Shown here: positions 22,200 through 36,294 of the stretch, in pieces
Layout: every line of letters begins with the position of its first letter
How positions within the stretch are numbered: the stretch's first letter is position 1
NCBI GenBank assembly: GCA_016748015.1
Contig: JAAOMT010000439.1
Coordinates: 838,719-902,718 of the forward strand
Direction of reading: 5' to 3'
DNA length: 64,000 nucleotides
Source: Geosiphon pyriformis
Lineage: Eukaryota; Glomeromycota; Glomeromycetes; Archaeosporales; Geosiphonaceae
Notes under the pieces: generated by a model
Told to the model about the DNA's origin: nothing
What the model saw: the letters and a program-made list of their open reading frames with translations, nothing else
The model's database searches: none
Position numbers and translations under genes: made by a program

Positions 22200-23615
22200 A
22201 AAACATTTTTCTTTTATATATTTAAAAGTTTTTGTTTTTATATACTAAAAAAACAATTTTTTTATGATAAGTTTAGCAGCTACTTTTAATGGCAATATAA
22301 TAATAATAATAAAAATAACCAAAAAAACTTTTTATGATTTTATTAGTGGTTTTTTTTTTAAAAAACAATATGTATTTGTTAATAATATTAAATACTTAGA
22401 TAATAAAAAAAACATATTGTTAGACAAGTTTATTACTAATACTAAAATGCTTTTTAATATAAAAGCAGAATTAAGCAAAAAATATGGCAGATATTTTTAA
22501 TTAACAATAACTACAAAACTAATAAAAAAGATAAATATTTTAAAAGTTAAAAATTTAATAGTAGTATAATAAATAATTTTTTTTTTGGCTTTTTAAACTC
22601 TAAAATAAAAAAAAATACTGTGTTTTTTTTTAAAAAATTAATATAAATATGCTTATTAAAAAATTTTATATATTTGGATATTAATCTTTTAGTGATTAAA
22701 AAAGATTTTTTTATAAAAAGTTAAAAGTTATCAAAAATTATTTTTAATGTAAATAGTTTTAGAAAAATTTTTACTCTTTTAAAATTTAATAATATTGTTT
22801 ATGTAAATTTTAAATTTAAAAAAACTATGCTAAAGATATCATATTCAATTAAAATAAATAATATTAATATAAACAATAATCTTAAATATCTAATAAACAA
22901 TTATATAAATCAGACTATAATAATTAAAAAGATTTTAGTAAAAACTTTTAAGATAATTATACATGCTGTATTAACTAAATTTGAAAAAATTAGATTAATT
23001 AAAATACAATTAATATAATAAAAAATATTAATTAAATTTGGTAATTATAAGTAAACTAATTTTTAACTTTTAAATAATCTATAAAAAAAATACTGTTAAA
23101 ATAGATAAAATTAATATTAATAAAATTTTAAAAATATATATAAAGATTTATTTTATATTTTATTAATAAAAACAATAATTTATAATCTATAAAACTTTGT
23201 AAAGTTAAAAAAACATATATAATTATTTAATATCTAATTATATATATAAAGATTAAATATAATATTATATATTTTAATTTGAAAAAAAATATGATATTAA
23301 TTTTGTTTATATTTTTAATCTTAAGAAATCTATTTTAAATAAACTAAATTAGATTTGTTTTTTTGCTTTATATGTAAATATTTTGATTATATTTTTTCTA
23401 TATATTTAATCTATAATCTATTAATTTTTATGATTAAATCTAGGCTTTATTTTTAAATACAAATAAATACATATTTACATCTATTTATATTAAAAAACAG
23501 TTTTAATTGTTTGTTTAATTTTTTTTAATAAATTTTTATAGGCTTAAATAATTGGCTATAGTGTTTTTGATTTTTTTTCTGGTTTTTTATCTTATAATAT
23601 AATTATTTTTGGTAT
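22200..23615 (+). pseudogene. LINE E relic, ORF1 part
   Basis: This is very AT-rich but collinear with LINE ORF1. The peptide near 22,860-23,018 (YLINNYINQTIIIKKILVKT) matches the LINE A segment HPVNNCTNQAIVLKEIPVGT. The former zinc-knuckle region is near 23,365-23,400, where cysteine codons have become Tyr or Phe through C-to-T and G-to-A changes; LINE D at 47,099 aligns base by base. The relic ends near 23,615 where gypsy F begins. It lies head-to-head with LINE A. Confidence 0.7.
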
Positions 23616-26600
23616 AACTGCTGTTTTAATTTAATAATAAAATAATTTTATTAATATTTTGCTAATATAAACAATTATTTTTTCAATACTATTATTATAT
23701 AGTTAAAATAAAATAGCATCAAATGCTGTATAAAAAGTATTAGTAACTAGTTAAAATATTTTATTAAAATTAAGATAAATTAAGATTGGAATTATTATTA
23801 ATTTTTTCTTAAATATATTAAAATTTTTTGTTTTTTTGCTGTCTATTAGTATTTTATATTTATATTGATTAAATAGTTAAAAAATTTTAATGAATTTTTG
23901 ATAATAAAATACTAATTTTGTGAATTTTTTTAATTTAATTGGGTTTAAAAAACTTTAGAATTTTTAACAATACTGATTTTTTTGAATTAAACTTAAATTT
24001 TTTTTTACTGCAATATAATCAAAAAAAACCAAATTGGTTTTTCCAAAATAGCATTTTTTAATATTTAGTTTTAATTCTGTTTTTTGTAATTTTTAAAAAA
24101 AATTTATAATAAATTAAATAAGCTTTAAATAATAGTAAATAAATATTAATATTCATAAGTTATTAGAATATTGCTAATATAATATATAATTTAAAAAACA
24201 TTATATTAAATTTGTAATTTTTTTTAAGTTATAAAAGCTGTTTTCAGATAATTTTTAAAATTTATAATAACTAATTAATAACTACTTTTTAGATTTAATG
24301 TTGAAAAATATTAAGATTTTATAAAAACATTTAATATGTTATTAATTTATAATAGAAGATAAATATTTTTAATTATAAGATTGTTTAATTGACAATAATT
24401 AACACAAAAACAGATTTTTTTATTTTTTATTTTGACAAAAACTACTAATAAAACTTATAAACTTATTAATAATTAAATAAGCTTATTATTAAATATTTAT
24501 TGTACTTTATTTTTAATATATTAGTAATTAAAAAATAAAACTTAATAAGTTTGTTAGCATTTTGGTTTGGTATTTTTAATATAAATTTAATGTAAAGTTA
24601 GATTGGTTTTTCTAAATTATTATTGTTTTTTATAAATATATCAGCATACTTTGTAATTAATTGTTTAAGTTGTTTTTGTTGTTGTAATTTTAATTGTTTT
24701 ATATTAATTTAAAATAGTTTTTTGATAGTTTTTAATAGTAAAAGTAAAGTTAAATTTTAAAAATAAATATTTAATTAGTTTTGTAAAATTTAAAACTTTT
24801 TATAAAAACTTTTATTAAAAAATATTATTGTAAATAATTCTAATTTTTAATTATTTAACTATTATAATAATTGAATTATTGGAATTATAAAAAGTAATTT
24901 TGATTTTTTTGATTTTTTAGACAAATAAATATTAAAAATTAAGATTTAATATTTTTTGCAAATTTGTTTATTTAACTCAAAACTTTGTTGAATAATAATA
25001 AATGTTGAACAAATATATAATTTATAAATTTTTCCAAAATTAAAAAATGATTGTTTTAAGTAATATAAAAATCTAGTAAGATTTGTTTTATATATTAAAA
25101 ATTATTCAATTAATTTAAAGTTTTAGATTTTTTTGTTACTTTTGTCTATTTTTTTTTAATTTTGAACTAATTCCAAATTTGAAATATTGATTAAAAGTAA
25201 ATAAATAGTTTGTGTAATTTTTTTGGCATATTTAATTATGAAAAACTTTTTAAAGCAAATTTTAAGTTGCTTTTTATTAACAATATTAATTGTAAAATCA
25301 AAATATCTTTTCTGAATATTGTAAAATATATTTAATATCAATTTTATGGGTTTTTTTGGTCTAATTACTTTTTTATTGTTGTTGAAATACTTAAATTATA
25401 AAGTAAATTTGTTTTTAATAAGATAAATTAAAGTAGTGAAAATTTTTTTGCAGTTTTTATGCTTTAAATTTAATTTTGTTTTTATTATTCTTAATAAATA
25501 ATAAGATATTAAGAGTATAATTTTATAAATATTATTAGATATTACAAAACATAATATATTTTTTGCAGAATTAAATATTTATTTGTTTTAATTATTATAT
25601 CTGAATTTTTTTTGAAAAATAAGCATAATTTAATGTTAATTAGTAGAATTTTACTTTATTTTATAGTTAAATCTAGTTAATTTTATAGTATATTCGATAT
25701 ATTTAGCTTTTTTTATTTGACAGACATTTTTTTTGGTTTTTTATTAATTAAAATTATAGTTAAAATATTGATTATTTTAGTATTATATAGATAATATTAA
25801 AAATATTATTATAAGTTATTGTAAAAAATATTTTTTGCTTGATTTTTTCTAAAATAATTTAAATATATTAACATGTTTTAATTATAAACTTTTTTTTATT
25901 GTAATATTAATTCAATTGTATTTATTAAATAATAATTATTTATAAATAAAATATAGTTTATTATTCTATTTTTTACTTTATTTTAATCTGTTAAATTATT
26001 TTTAATAATAACAAGTGTGAATTTTGTATTTTTTTTAAATAAAATATAATTTAATTGTTTTTTTTTTATACGTTTAATGAGTGAAATCCAAATGCTACCT
26101 AGAATTATACATCATATAAATGATCTAAACTAGGCACGAATCATGCATTTTCTATACATGACCAGCCACTCAAGTCAATCAGAACAACACTATACACCTA
26201 TGTGAACAGAAACCATATTATCTATATCAGAAAAAAACCAACAAGATTTATGAAACCAAAACTAATACCAAAGGCATTAGTGATACCTAATAACTTAACT
26301 ATACTTTCTGAAAGTAGCTTAGGGAGGCCTACTATTAGAAGGGGTAGAGAACCATTACATGGAATTGAACCACTTCCCTCCATAAGAGACCTGTGTTTGA
26401 CATAAACCAACCAAATCTCCTCCCAAAAAGTGAGACAAAATTTTTACACAAAGTCCACAATGATCAGAGCTGCCACTTTGAAATCTTTAAAAACAGAAAC
26501 TGACTTATAGTATCAATTATTAAAAATGAAACCTTTATAAAAAGCCATGCTAATTACAACATCAGAAACACACATTGACAACAACTATAAAACACATAAA

Positions 26601-28930
26601 GAAAAACAAGATAAACCAGTGAGAACTTCCCAAGCAGATGCATAAACATTGACCAACCAAGCACAGACAGAAACATCAGATGAGCAGAAAAACATGTGGT
26701 CAGAGATTTTAACATTACCACAATAAAGACATAGTATGCTGAAATAACACCTATTATACAACTGTTTCTGTACAGCTACAGAAAGCCAATGATGCAGTGC
26801 CTTCATAAAATATGTCCGATTGTTAGCAGTACACTTACTAGTGAAACCAGCAGCCAAATGAAAATCTGGATGCCACACCAAAGAAGACCTGAACCAATCA
26901 ATATCCAAACACAAGCTCCTGATTATGACTTAAGAGCCCAAACTCACCTCTCAATGTGTATGATAAACTGATTGGAAAATGTTACAGACAAAATGTCTAG
27001 AATTACCAGATACTACAGTACTACCAGCCATTAAAAACTGCTCACTGATTGAAGGAGATAGGTGAAAGTCAGAAAAAGCAGCAACCTTAGCTAAAGCATC
27101 AGCACGCTCATTGCCCAACACCCCAGAATGACCTTTAACTTTAACCCAATTTACATCCAACTTTTTACAACAAATGACATTAGCAATATGGCAGCGTTTG
27201 ATCCAACACTGATTCCTGAAATCCAGATGAAGCAAAACAGATTCTGAAATACATGCATCCAAAGCAGCCTGACTGTCAGAGAACAGGTCAACAGAACTGA
27301 AAGAAGGGACACATTCTAGAGCCAAAGCAATGGCCTGTAATTCAGCTAACATAGAAGAGACCAAGTCAGACACACTCACACCCAAACCTAAATTAAGGTC
27401 TTTAAAAAACACTGCCGCATCAGCTTTCATATCATGAGTTCCCAGCCCATTCAAGAAACCATCCATATATACAGAAAGATGAAAAGATGTAGTATTCAAC
27501 AGATTGGAACTGACCACACCAAACTCACAGGACTGAAGAACATCATGATGCATACAGCCATCTAAGAATGGAGAACCAACAGAAGAAGAGGCCATATCAG
27601 CAATAAAGCAAATGGCAATACCATACCAAGAAGAAACAAGGCCATGAAAGTCCAATCTTTTCCACCATTTGAAAGTTAACCAACTAAAAACAGCACCATT
27701 ATAGTCTTGAAGCTGTTCCACAAATGCAACACCATACCAGCGGAGTAAGAAAACACACCTGAAAAATGTCTTATTACCAAGCACAAAAGATAAAGGAGTA
27801 CCAGACCAAAGGCGAAAGGCACTGGCCATTGAGCTGTCTAAAGACAAATTGTAATCAGAAAAAACACGGATTACCCAGCTAGAAAATTATTTGAATGTTT
27901 TTTTAATTGTAATTTTGAATATAAAATATATTAACTGTTAATTTGTTTATTTATTAATATTAATTTAAGATCTTGATTTAAGTTTTTTAATTATAAAAAT
28001 ATTAATTATAGTTTAAGTGTTTTAAATAGTTGCTGTTCAGTTTTTTTAATCCAATTAAATCAAAAATTAAGAAACATATAAGTTTTAATAATTAAGGGTT
28101 TTTTTTTTTTTGAATTCAAAAACTGGGGTTTTTTTAAATTATTTGTTAAAAATACTATAAATAATAGATATTTTGATATATTGTTCTTGGAATTTTTTAT
28201 TTAAATTAGTATTGGCTTTAAAAAATAAATTGTTTTTAATAAAAACTTGTTATTAAAATATAATTATAATAAGAATTTTAATTAGAATGATAATTTTATC
28301 AATTATAAAAAAAAATTGTTAATTTTTTTATTAATATTTTTTTATATAATTAGTAATTGTTATTACTATTTGGGTAAATCAATTTACATTTTTTTGAGTT
28401 TTTATATTAGTTAATAAATAATAATTTTTTTAATAAATTTTTTATTTAAAATTAATTAAATTAATTTTTCTTTAATTTTAGTTTTAAGATACATAATAAT
28501 AATTGCTTTTTATTTAAAAAGAGTTGTATTATTAAGTAGAAATATTAATTTTTAACTTTAAATTCAAATAAAAATATGTTTAAAATATTAATATTTTTAG
28601 TTATTTTTGCTAATAAAATTTTTGTATTATTAAAAAATTTTATTGTTATACTGTAATTGTATTTTTAAAAGTGTAGTATTATTGTTATAAAATATTAATT
28701 GGTTGTTAAAATTATTTTTGTTATTATTAAATTGAAAATAGTTTTGTAATGTAAATTGGTTAAATTAACTAATTTTTGTGCTAAAAACTAATAATTTTAT
28801 ACTAAAAATAGTTAATAATATTGTTGTTAAATTTGAAATAAGACAAACTAAAAATAATTAAGCTAAGATCTTAAAAAATAATAAATAAATAATAGTAATA
28901 ATAAATAATATAATTATTATAGCTAATTTA
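23612..28930 (-). mobile_element. gypsy F relic, Ty3/gypsy, with LINE B nested inside
   Basis: Read on the minus strand, the order is gag end and zinc-knuckle flank (about 28.75-28.62 kb), protease region (28.4-27.9 kb, then 26.05-25.9 kb), dUTPase tail (25.34-25.15 kb; KKITQTIYLLLINISNLELV matches gypsy H near 60.62 kb), pre-RT segment (24.7 kb; QQKQLKQLI), RT start (24.45-24.3 kb; FCVNYCQLN), and RNase H (23.75-23.62 kb; LVTNTFYTAFDAILF). Every frame is riddled with stops. The 5' LTR relic follows on the right at 28.93-29.72 kb. The 3' half, including integrase and the 3' LTR, is missing at the junction with LINE E. Confidence 0.75.
26059..27901 (-). mobile_element. LINE B, 5'-truncated copy inside gypsy F
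   Basis: The 3' UTR (26,074-26,221) and the 3' third of ORF2 are present; the 5' end is cut near 27,890. Residual open segments are 27,847-26,951 (RNase H: VYMDGF, SSMLAELQA, FSDSQ, VKGHSGVLGNERADALAK), 26,914-26,585 (AAGFTSK, YFMKALHHW, LCLYCGNVKISDH) and 26,410-26,222. A 9-bp sequence TTTAATTGT flanks it at 26,050-26,058 and 27,902-27,910, the likely target-site duplication, with an A-rich tail on the minus strand next to the left copy. The 5' truncation is typical of incomplete reverse transcription. It is less decayed than its host gypsy F, as expected for a later insertion. Confidence 0.85.
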
Positions 28931-29722
28931 TTTTTCAAAATATTTTTTTCTATATTTTGAATTATGTATATTGTTAGATTTATAATAAAATAGCCAATAT
29001 TATGCCAATTACTTATGTAGTTACTTTACAATAAAAGTTAACTTTTTTACAAAAAAATTTTGTCTGTAAACTTCTTAAATAATATGTAGTTACTTTGCTA
29101 TAAAAATCAATTTTCTATAAAAAATTTTGATCATAAATTATTTAAATTATATAAGAAATATATTTAAAAATTTGTTTTAAATCTAATATTATTTTTGATT
29201 TTTTAAAATAAAAGTTCTTTTTTCAGTTATTAAAATTAATAATTAAGCAATTTTAAAATATTGATTTTAAATAGATAATTTTAAAACAATAGTATTTAAA
29301 GATTTTGGGTTTTTTAAAGTAATTTTTATTAATATAATTTGTAATAATTAATTATTACTTCTAATAAAAATATTTTTAATTAAAATATTTATTTAAAAAA
29401 GCTTTTTTTTATACAACTTGTTATAGTATTATTTTATAATCTAATACTTTTTTTTTTCTAATATTTTAGTAAACTAAAAATATATTTTATTAAACTATAA
29501 GTTATTTTTATAAACTATTAATTATTTCAATAAATTATTAAATATTTTATTAAATTTCTAAATATTTTAATAAATTTTGAATATTATATAATTTGAAATA
29601 TTATATGATCTAATCAATATAATTTAATTATATTTATATTTTATATAAAGCAAATTATTAATTAAATATTAATTAATAATTTAAAATAATAATATATGTT
29701 AATTAATAATTTTTTTTTATTA
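28930..29722 (-). repeat. LTR1 relic, 5' LTR of gypsy F
   Basis: The sequence is collinear with the solo LTR1 at 48,766-49,737. Blocks near 29,010-29,130 (gccaattacttatgtagttac; tagttactttgctataaaa) match 48,925-49,030, and the block near 29,400-29,420 (tttttttatacaacttgtta) matches the TATA region near 49,359. The terminal bases are lost. It is almost entirely A+T, so decay is extreme. Its position at the gag side of gypsy F and its minus orientation fit a 5' LTR. Confidence 0.65.
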
Positions 29723-29726
29723 AATA

Positions 29727-32700
29727 ATTAATGAATAAAGCCCAACTATTATTTAATATACAGAACCAAACTAAATGGCTTAAACTAAATACAGTTTATG
29801 TTTTTATTACATATAACCAATTACTTAAACCAAACAAAACAATACTAAATATTTATACTAATATATGTATTTTTATCTAAACTAAAAAAGAAAGACACTG
29901 TTTATATTTACTAAAACTAATTACAAAAGACTCTACTATATTAAGCAACTGAACTATTTTATCTAACAACATAAATATCAAACAGTAAAGCAAATTTGAA
30001 ACTATGTTATCATCTTTGACCAATTTAGCTTTTTTCATATCCACACAATGCTTCAACTTCACAAGTCATATTTTAGTCTAATACAATTTTACTAAATATC
30101 TTATATATTTAATAAAAATAGAAGCTGCTTTTATTTTTTTATCAAAAACTGCAGCTTTAATATATTAGTCTTTTAACTCAAATTTTTTGCAAATTAATAT
30201 ATATAAATTCATATTTGATAAATACTAAAAAAGTGTTTGTAGAACAGCAAAAAAAAATAAACAGTAAACACTTACCAATAACACTCATATTTTAGAAATT
30301 TCTACCAAAATATTCTTCTATATATTATTATTCCTAGCATAAATAAAAACATAATTAGATAATTTATCTTACTAAACAACAAACACAGCACATTAGAATA
30401 TATTTTATTATATAATTTCTTTTTAAGTACTATTAGTTATTACTTATATACAGTTTTTATTAAATACATATACTTATTTGTTAACTTTCTACTAGTAAAT
30501 TCAGAAAGCATATGCAAGTTAAGATGTCAAACTTTTATGATAGCTAGCCAATTTACCTCTTTAATTAATACACTTAGAATTATATTATAGTCAAAACCAA
30601 TCTTTTGTTGAGCATGACAAATAAATCTATATAAATTATAAACAAAATGACAAGTATTATCAGACATAACCATACTTTTAGCCATTATAAAACATTTTTG
30701 AATCCCAAATAACAGAAAAAAAGAAGAATAAACAGACTTATCTGTTATTATATTAGCTCAAACATTGCTCAAAATACCTAAATAACTTTTAATTTTTACT
30801 TATATAACAAAAAAATCTTTATTTCTAATCAGATTAGCAATATGTTTTCTCTTTATTTAGTACTGATTATAGAAGTTTGGTGCAGTAAACAAAACTTCAG
30901 AAATATATACATCAATAGCAGATTGACTATTCAAATATAAAACTACTATATAAAAAGATAAAACATATTTTAAAAACAGTATTACAGTCTGTAATTTGGC
31001 TATTGTAAAGAACAAAAGCTTATGTACTCTAATACCAATACACATATTTACAGCTAAAAAATAAACAGTTGTCTTATTAATAACTTTAGCAAAACCAATG
31101 TATTTTAAAGAATCATTTGTATAAACTTCAATAAAATTAGATCAAATTTTAAACAAGTCTCTCTGCACATTAAAAAATTTTTTAGATCTTAAAATATTCA
31201 AACTAAATGATTTACTAATATTAACAGAATTAATTACTAAAGAACTCTTATTAATCAAAAATTTAGATGCTGGCTTGAACTAATAAGATATAAAACTTTT
31301 TAAATTTAATCTCTTTTATTGATGAAACATTTTTTAATTTATTATACTCACTTTTTTGTCTAAAAGTCTAATACCAAAAACAATTTTAAATTGCTTTAAA
31401 AAAAAAACAGAGCTATAATACAAAATTTTTTTTAAAATATTTAATATTAAGAATTTACTAAAACTACAAAATATATTGGGCAGATTGTTCACCAAAAATA
31501 GATTATTGTCTAAAAGATTTTTTATCACTCAGCCAAAAAATTGTTTATTAGATTAATATACAATTTAACAAAAAACTATAAAAGATTTAAAGGAGACCAT
31601 TCCAGAACTTATAAATCCAAAAATCTATATTTAACCAATTGTTTAAGAATACTCAACATATTAGAAAAAACAATTAATAAAACCAATTTTTTATCAGTCT
31701 GCACTTATTTAAAGAGCTTTAGATTATATAAAAATAGATAATACAAAGCCTTATTAAAAAAATTTTATAACAAACTGGCTTTGGTCTTAAGATTTTTTTT
31801 GATCATAATATTCTACTTGTAACACATATTTAATAAAACAAAATTAAACTGTAATTAGTAGTTAACTATGGACTGCAAAACAACCAAAACCAAATAAGAA
31901 AATTGTTTATTCATAATTATTTTTCTTAATATTACATTAAAAAAAACTTGATGTTGGCATAAGCTTGAGCCAAACTAGGCTTAGAAAAACTTTCAGTTAA
32001 CAAAAAAATTCCTAAGTACTTATATAATTTATTTTTTTTAATAATTAAAATTAGCAAACCACTGATTATTAATGAAACAGTCTTAATATCCTGATTAATT
32101 AACATAGCTACTGTTTTTTTATTATTAATTAAAATGTTATTGATGTCAAAAAATTCATTAACAATATTCAAAATATATTGAATAAAAGTCTGGCTATTCT
32201 CAACTTAAATTGTGTTATTAATAAAGGCATTAGTAGCAAAAAATAATGTCTTTTTTCTAACAGTCTTAATTTTGCCAGTTTTGGTTACAAATTTTATATC
32301 AATTTAGTATCTACATAAGTGCTTATGTTTCTTGACTTTACACAAAAGTGGATTATAAAAAAGTTTTCAGAAAAAAAAGAGAAAATTTTACCTTAATTCA
32401 GTCTATTATATATTTTGTAATCATTTGAAATTCAAAGTTAGTTATTATCTTATTAATCTAATTCTTATGTATGTTAACAAAAAACTCAATAAACCAACTG
32501 CACATCTTAATATACTGTAAGCTAATCTTCAAATAATGCTATTTTATTAAATCATACATCTTATACATATTTTGCAAAACCAATCAAATTTTTTTATTTT
32601 TTTCTAGTATATTTTTGACAACTGAAACAATAACAAATATAAGAGATTGAATTAAAGTACTCTTTAATACTAAAGAGTTATTAGTGCAAAAAACATTAAA

Positions 32701-34983
32701 TTTACTACAAACTGAGAAAATCTGATCAAAAAAAAATCTTTAATAAAATTTTTCTAATTGTTTTGATTAATACAATAAACTAAATATTTTTTAAAACACT
32801 ATTCTATTTGTAAGATTTGAAAGTTATCAAAACTTATGCTCTTTTTTAAGAAACTAAAATCATATCTAAAATTAAACACAAATTTAACAACTTTAAAAAA
32901 CATTTTAACAGCTTATTACTACAACATTTCTACAGTTCATTTAGAATTTCTGATAATCTAACAGTCTTGTTATCTGATAAACTATTAACTATTAAAACTA
33001 GCTTTTCTATATTAATATTTTTTATTATACAAAAAAAACACTATGGTTAACATAATCTAAAAGCATATATTGACAAGACCAAAGTTTAAGTATCTTTGAG
33101 AATACTGACTATTTTTTCATTTACTTTTTTATGATTTTATCTACTTTAAGCTTTACTTTATTAGATTTTATAAACAATTTATTCTTAACCACTAAGTAAT
33201 TCAAAACAACTTTGTAAAAAAACTGTTTAGAATATTTTTTATTATTTGTCTCTTATTAAAACAAATATTTTTCATATGTTATTTAATTGCTTTCCAAATA
33301 ATCATGTTTTTAAATGTCTTTGATTCATAATATTTAAAATTTTGATATTTCATTCTAACTATTGACAAATGTTTAATAATGTCTGTAAATTTCATATTAT
33401 CCTAAATTATACTAGTAATCTTAAACATTTTAATATTATTAATGATCAACCATATTTTAACAAGACAATCAAATTTAAACAAATCTTCAAAATTCTATTT
33501 TTTTATAATTTTAGCAATAAGTAGTTTCAACCTAAAATATTTTGATAATTGTTTGTTTTTGAGCAATTATACTTATTATATTAATATTTCAAAAACACTA
33601 TATTAACAGATTATATTAAAGTTTTTCTTAATATTTCTCATATTGTATTTAAATTATTACAAAACTTTGTTTTCTTAAATACATTTAATATTGTTAACAA
33701 CTTATTAGAAAAGCACTCCTTAAATTATATCTATTTGGCTTTACTTATATTTTTTAACTTAAATTTTTATCAATTTTTATTAGTTTGCTTATGAATATTA
33801 TTAAAATAAACATTTAGAAACCACCCAAACTAATTGAGACTGAAACTGCCTTGTAATTTGTATTAAAAAATTCTAACATAATATCAACCTTATGATTTAT
33901 AATATTAGATGCCAAGTTTCTATTTACAAACACAAATTTAACACTTTTTTTAACACTTTTAAAATTGCTTCAAATAAAAATTTTGGCTAATAAATATTTA
34001 TTAAATATATTAATCAAATCAAAATCTAAACAAGACTTGAAACTTACACTCTTTTTTGATTTATTCTTATTGAAATCTCCACCCAAAACCACAAAAATAC
34101 TGGAATTAACTGCTTTGGCAATGAAAAAATTAATTTTTAATGTCTACTGAAATTTGATCTCAAAACAAGCACTAGTATACAACCCTAAAATCATTATTAA
34201 AAGTTTATTTTTAGACAAAAAACAAACTAAAATAATTTTGTCTGAAATTTTGTTAATATTTGAAACATATTGAACTAAAAAGTTGTTTATTATTATAGCT
34301 ATTTTAGCATTAAAAAAATTTTTATCCAAATCAGATATAAAAATTCATACTTTATTAAACTTATTTATAATCTAAAACCTAATATTAGACCTTAATTTAG
34401 TTTTTGTAATAATAAAAATTATATTATCTAAATTAATATACCAATAAACTATATCTGTTTGCTTAGTAAAAACATTGATATTTATAATATTATATATAGT
34501 AATTTTCTATACAAAATCAATTATTAAGAAGAAAAAATGTTTAAACTAAAACTAAAATTGTCTACTTTGGCTATAAGGCCCAAAACTGTATTTGAAAAAC
34601 TCTACAAACTGTTTTTTAACTTAAAAATTGTTGTAAATCCAAAGAAACTATTTTTATAACAGTCTTATTACTAGTAACTGTATTCGAATTCTCATTTATT
34701 ACTATATCTATTTCTTAATTTTGTGATAAAAAAATTATTAATAGCTAACAATCAGAGCTAAACTAAGAAATTATTGGTCTAAGTACATTCAATTTCTTAA
34801 CCAGCTTTTTAACTTGCTCTATAAGACTAACAAAACTGTACTTAAAAGTAGCAAACCTATTATTTACTTCCAAAATAACCAATAAAAGAGGTTTAACATC
34901 TGAAAATAAACCAATACTAAAAAAAACCAAAAATATTATATAAGAAATAAAACTATTAGCAATTTGAGTCTAAGTTTTTCTAC
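29727..34983 (-). mobile_element. LINE C, long, heavily decayed copy
   Basis: The 3' UTR begins near 29,727 (ttaatgaataaag). Going right, minus-strand peptides match LINE A in order: C-terminus (30,062-29,877), RNase H (31,045-30,857; LNSQSAIDVYISE), RT end (32,171-31,932; SFSKPSLAQAYANIKFF), endonuclease (34,329-34,144; ILGLYTSACFEIKF), and ORF1 up to a GKTW-equivalent at about 34,980. There it stops abruptly against gypsy J1. The sequence is about one-sixth G+C in a counted line. No functional frame remains. Confidence 0.82.
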
Positions 34984-35968
34984 CAAATAAAACTAGAATA
35001 AAAAATTTAATCCCAAATGAGACAGGCTATTTCACATTAAAAAATTTTAAGAAATAGAATCTATAAACTAAGATAGAACAACAAAATTTTAACTAAAACA
35101 GTATATAGAAATTGACTGAAATTATATCACAATATAGTATTATTATCTATCAATAACATTTTACAACTGAAAGTACAAAGAATATTAGTCCAATTAGATA
35201 AGATTTCATGAGATTTGAAACCAATCATAATTATTGACACAAATATATTAAATTAATTAACCAAAATAATATATAAAAAAACACAGTATACACAACAAAA
35301 GCAAAAATAAAAAATAGAAATTCCAAATTATATTTACATATTGGCCCAACAATTATTTCAAGCCATAAATCAACAACAATTGAATATAGAAATTATTATC
35401 AATTATCAAACAATCTGCTATTAGAACACTAAAAGAGAAAAAAAAGCAAAAAATACATTATATTAATAACTATCGAACTCAATAAAACACTGATCAAATA
35501 AAATAATAGAAAAAGTAAAGAATACTTTTGGGAAAATACCCATAATTGTTTCAACAAAAGAGTTAATAAAAAAAAACTAAAAACAATAAACAAAACAATT
35601 TTCAATATCATACTGTTATTATTAATTAGAACAAAAGCTGAATATTTAGAAATTATATATTGACAAGTTCAAAAGAATATTCAATCAAGAAATAATACAA
35701 CAAATTGAAGATTTTATTAGAAAAAAACAAATTTAATACTACATATTAAAACAATTTATTGACTATATGTCATATTTCAAAATTATCGAAAAATATTACT
35801 ATACTCAAAAATAAAAACAATAATTATTAACCAGTAGAGAAAAATGAACAACTTACAAGTAAAAGACATAAGAACCAGAGTTGAACAAATAGTATTAAAA
35901 AATAAAATAATAAAATTAATCCAAAATAAAAATTTCAATGAAGCTCAATATTAAAAAGAAAGATATAA
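34984..35968 (+). pseudogene. gypsy J1: integrase end plus post-integrase region
   Basis: It starts at a segment equivalent to the integrase C-terminus of gypsy H (KKFNPK-type, near 63,760) and continues into the post-integrase coding region shared with J2 and K (QQLFQAINQQQLNIEIIINY near 35,350). This ends at AQY followed by TAA at 35,952-35,954. Fourteen bases later LTR2a begins. Everything upstream of the integrase end is missing, cut at the LINE C junction. Many in-frame stops. Confidence 0.7.
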
Positions 35969-36078
35969 TGTTACTTATAGAAAAAAATACAAAAAAAATA
36001 GTAGGAAAAATAAATAGGAAAAATAAACCAATAAGAGAATAATATTTAGCATGTAAACATATTATCAATAAATTAGAA

Positions 36079-36250
36079 CATATTGCTCAGCAATATAAAA
36101 CATTGTCAGAAAATCTCAGCATATTGCTCAGCAATGTGCATATTGTTAGAAATTACAAATATATTGTTTAGCAATGAGCACATTGTTAGAAATTACAAAC
36201 ATATTGTTCAGCAATGTAAACATTATTCAAGAAATTATAACACATTGCTT
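36079..36250 (+). repeat. 41-bp tandem repeat in LTR2a U3
   Basis: About four and a half imperfect units start near 36,079, 36,120, 36,161 and 36,201. Each holds the hairpin-like core atattgctcagcaatgt followed by cattgttagaaattacaaa. The array sits just upstream of the TATA block, where LTR enhancers usually lie. LTR2b and LTR2c carry different repeats at this place. Confidence 0.82.
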
Positions 36251-36282
36251 ACAAATGTGCAAAATCTCTTAAAATATTAATT

Positions 36283-36294
36283 ATGTATATATAG
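36283..36294 (+). promoter_or_regulatory. LTR2a TATA block
   Basis: The sequence atgtatatata is preserved at the same place in LTR2a (36,283), LTR2b (about 39,907) and LTR2c (about 55,683), even though surrounding bases have drifted. Such conservation fits the core promoter of the LTR. The start of transcription is not visible. Confidence 0.6.
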
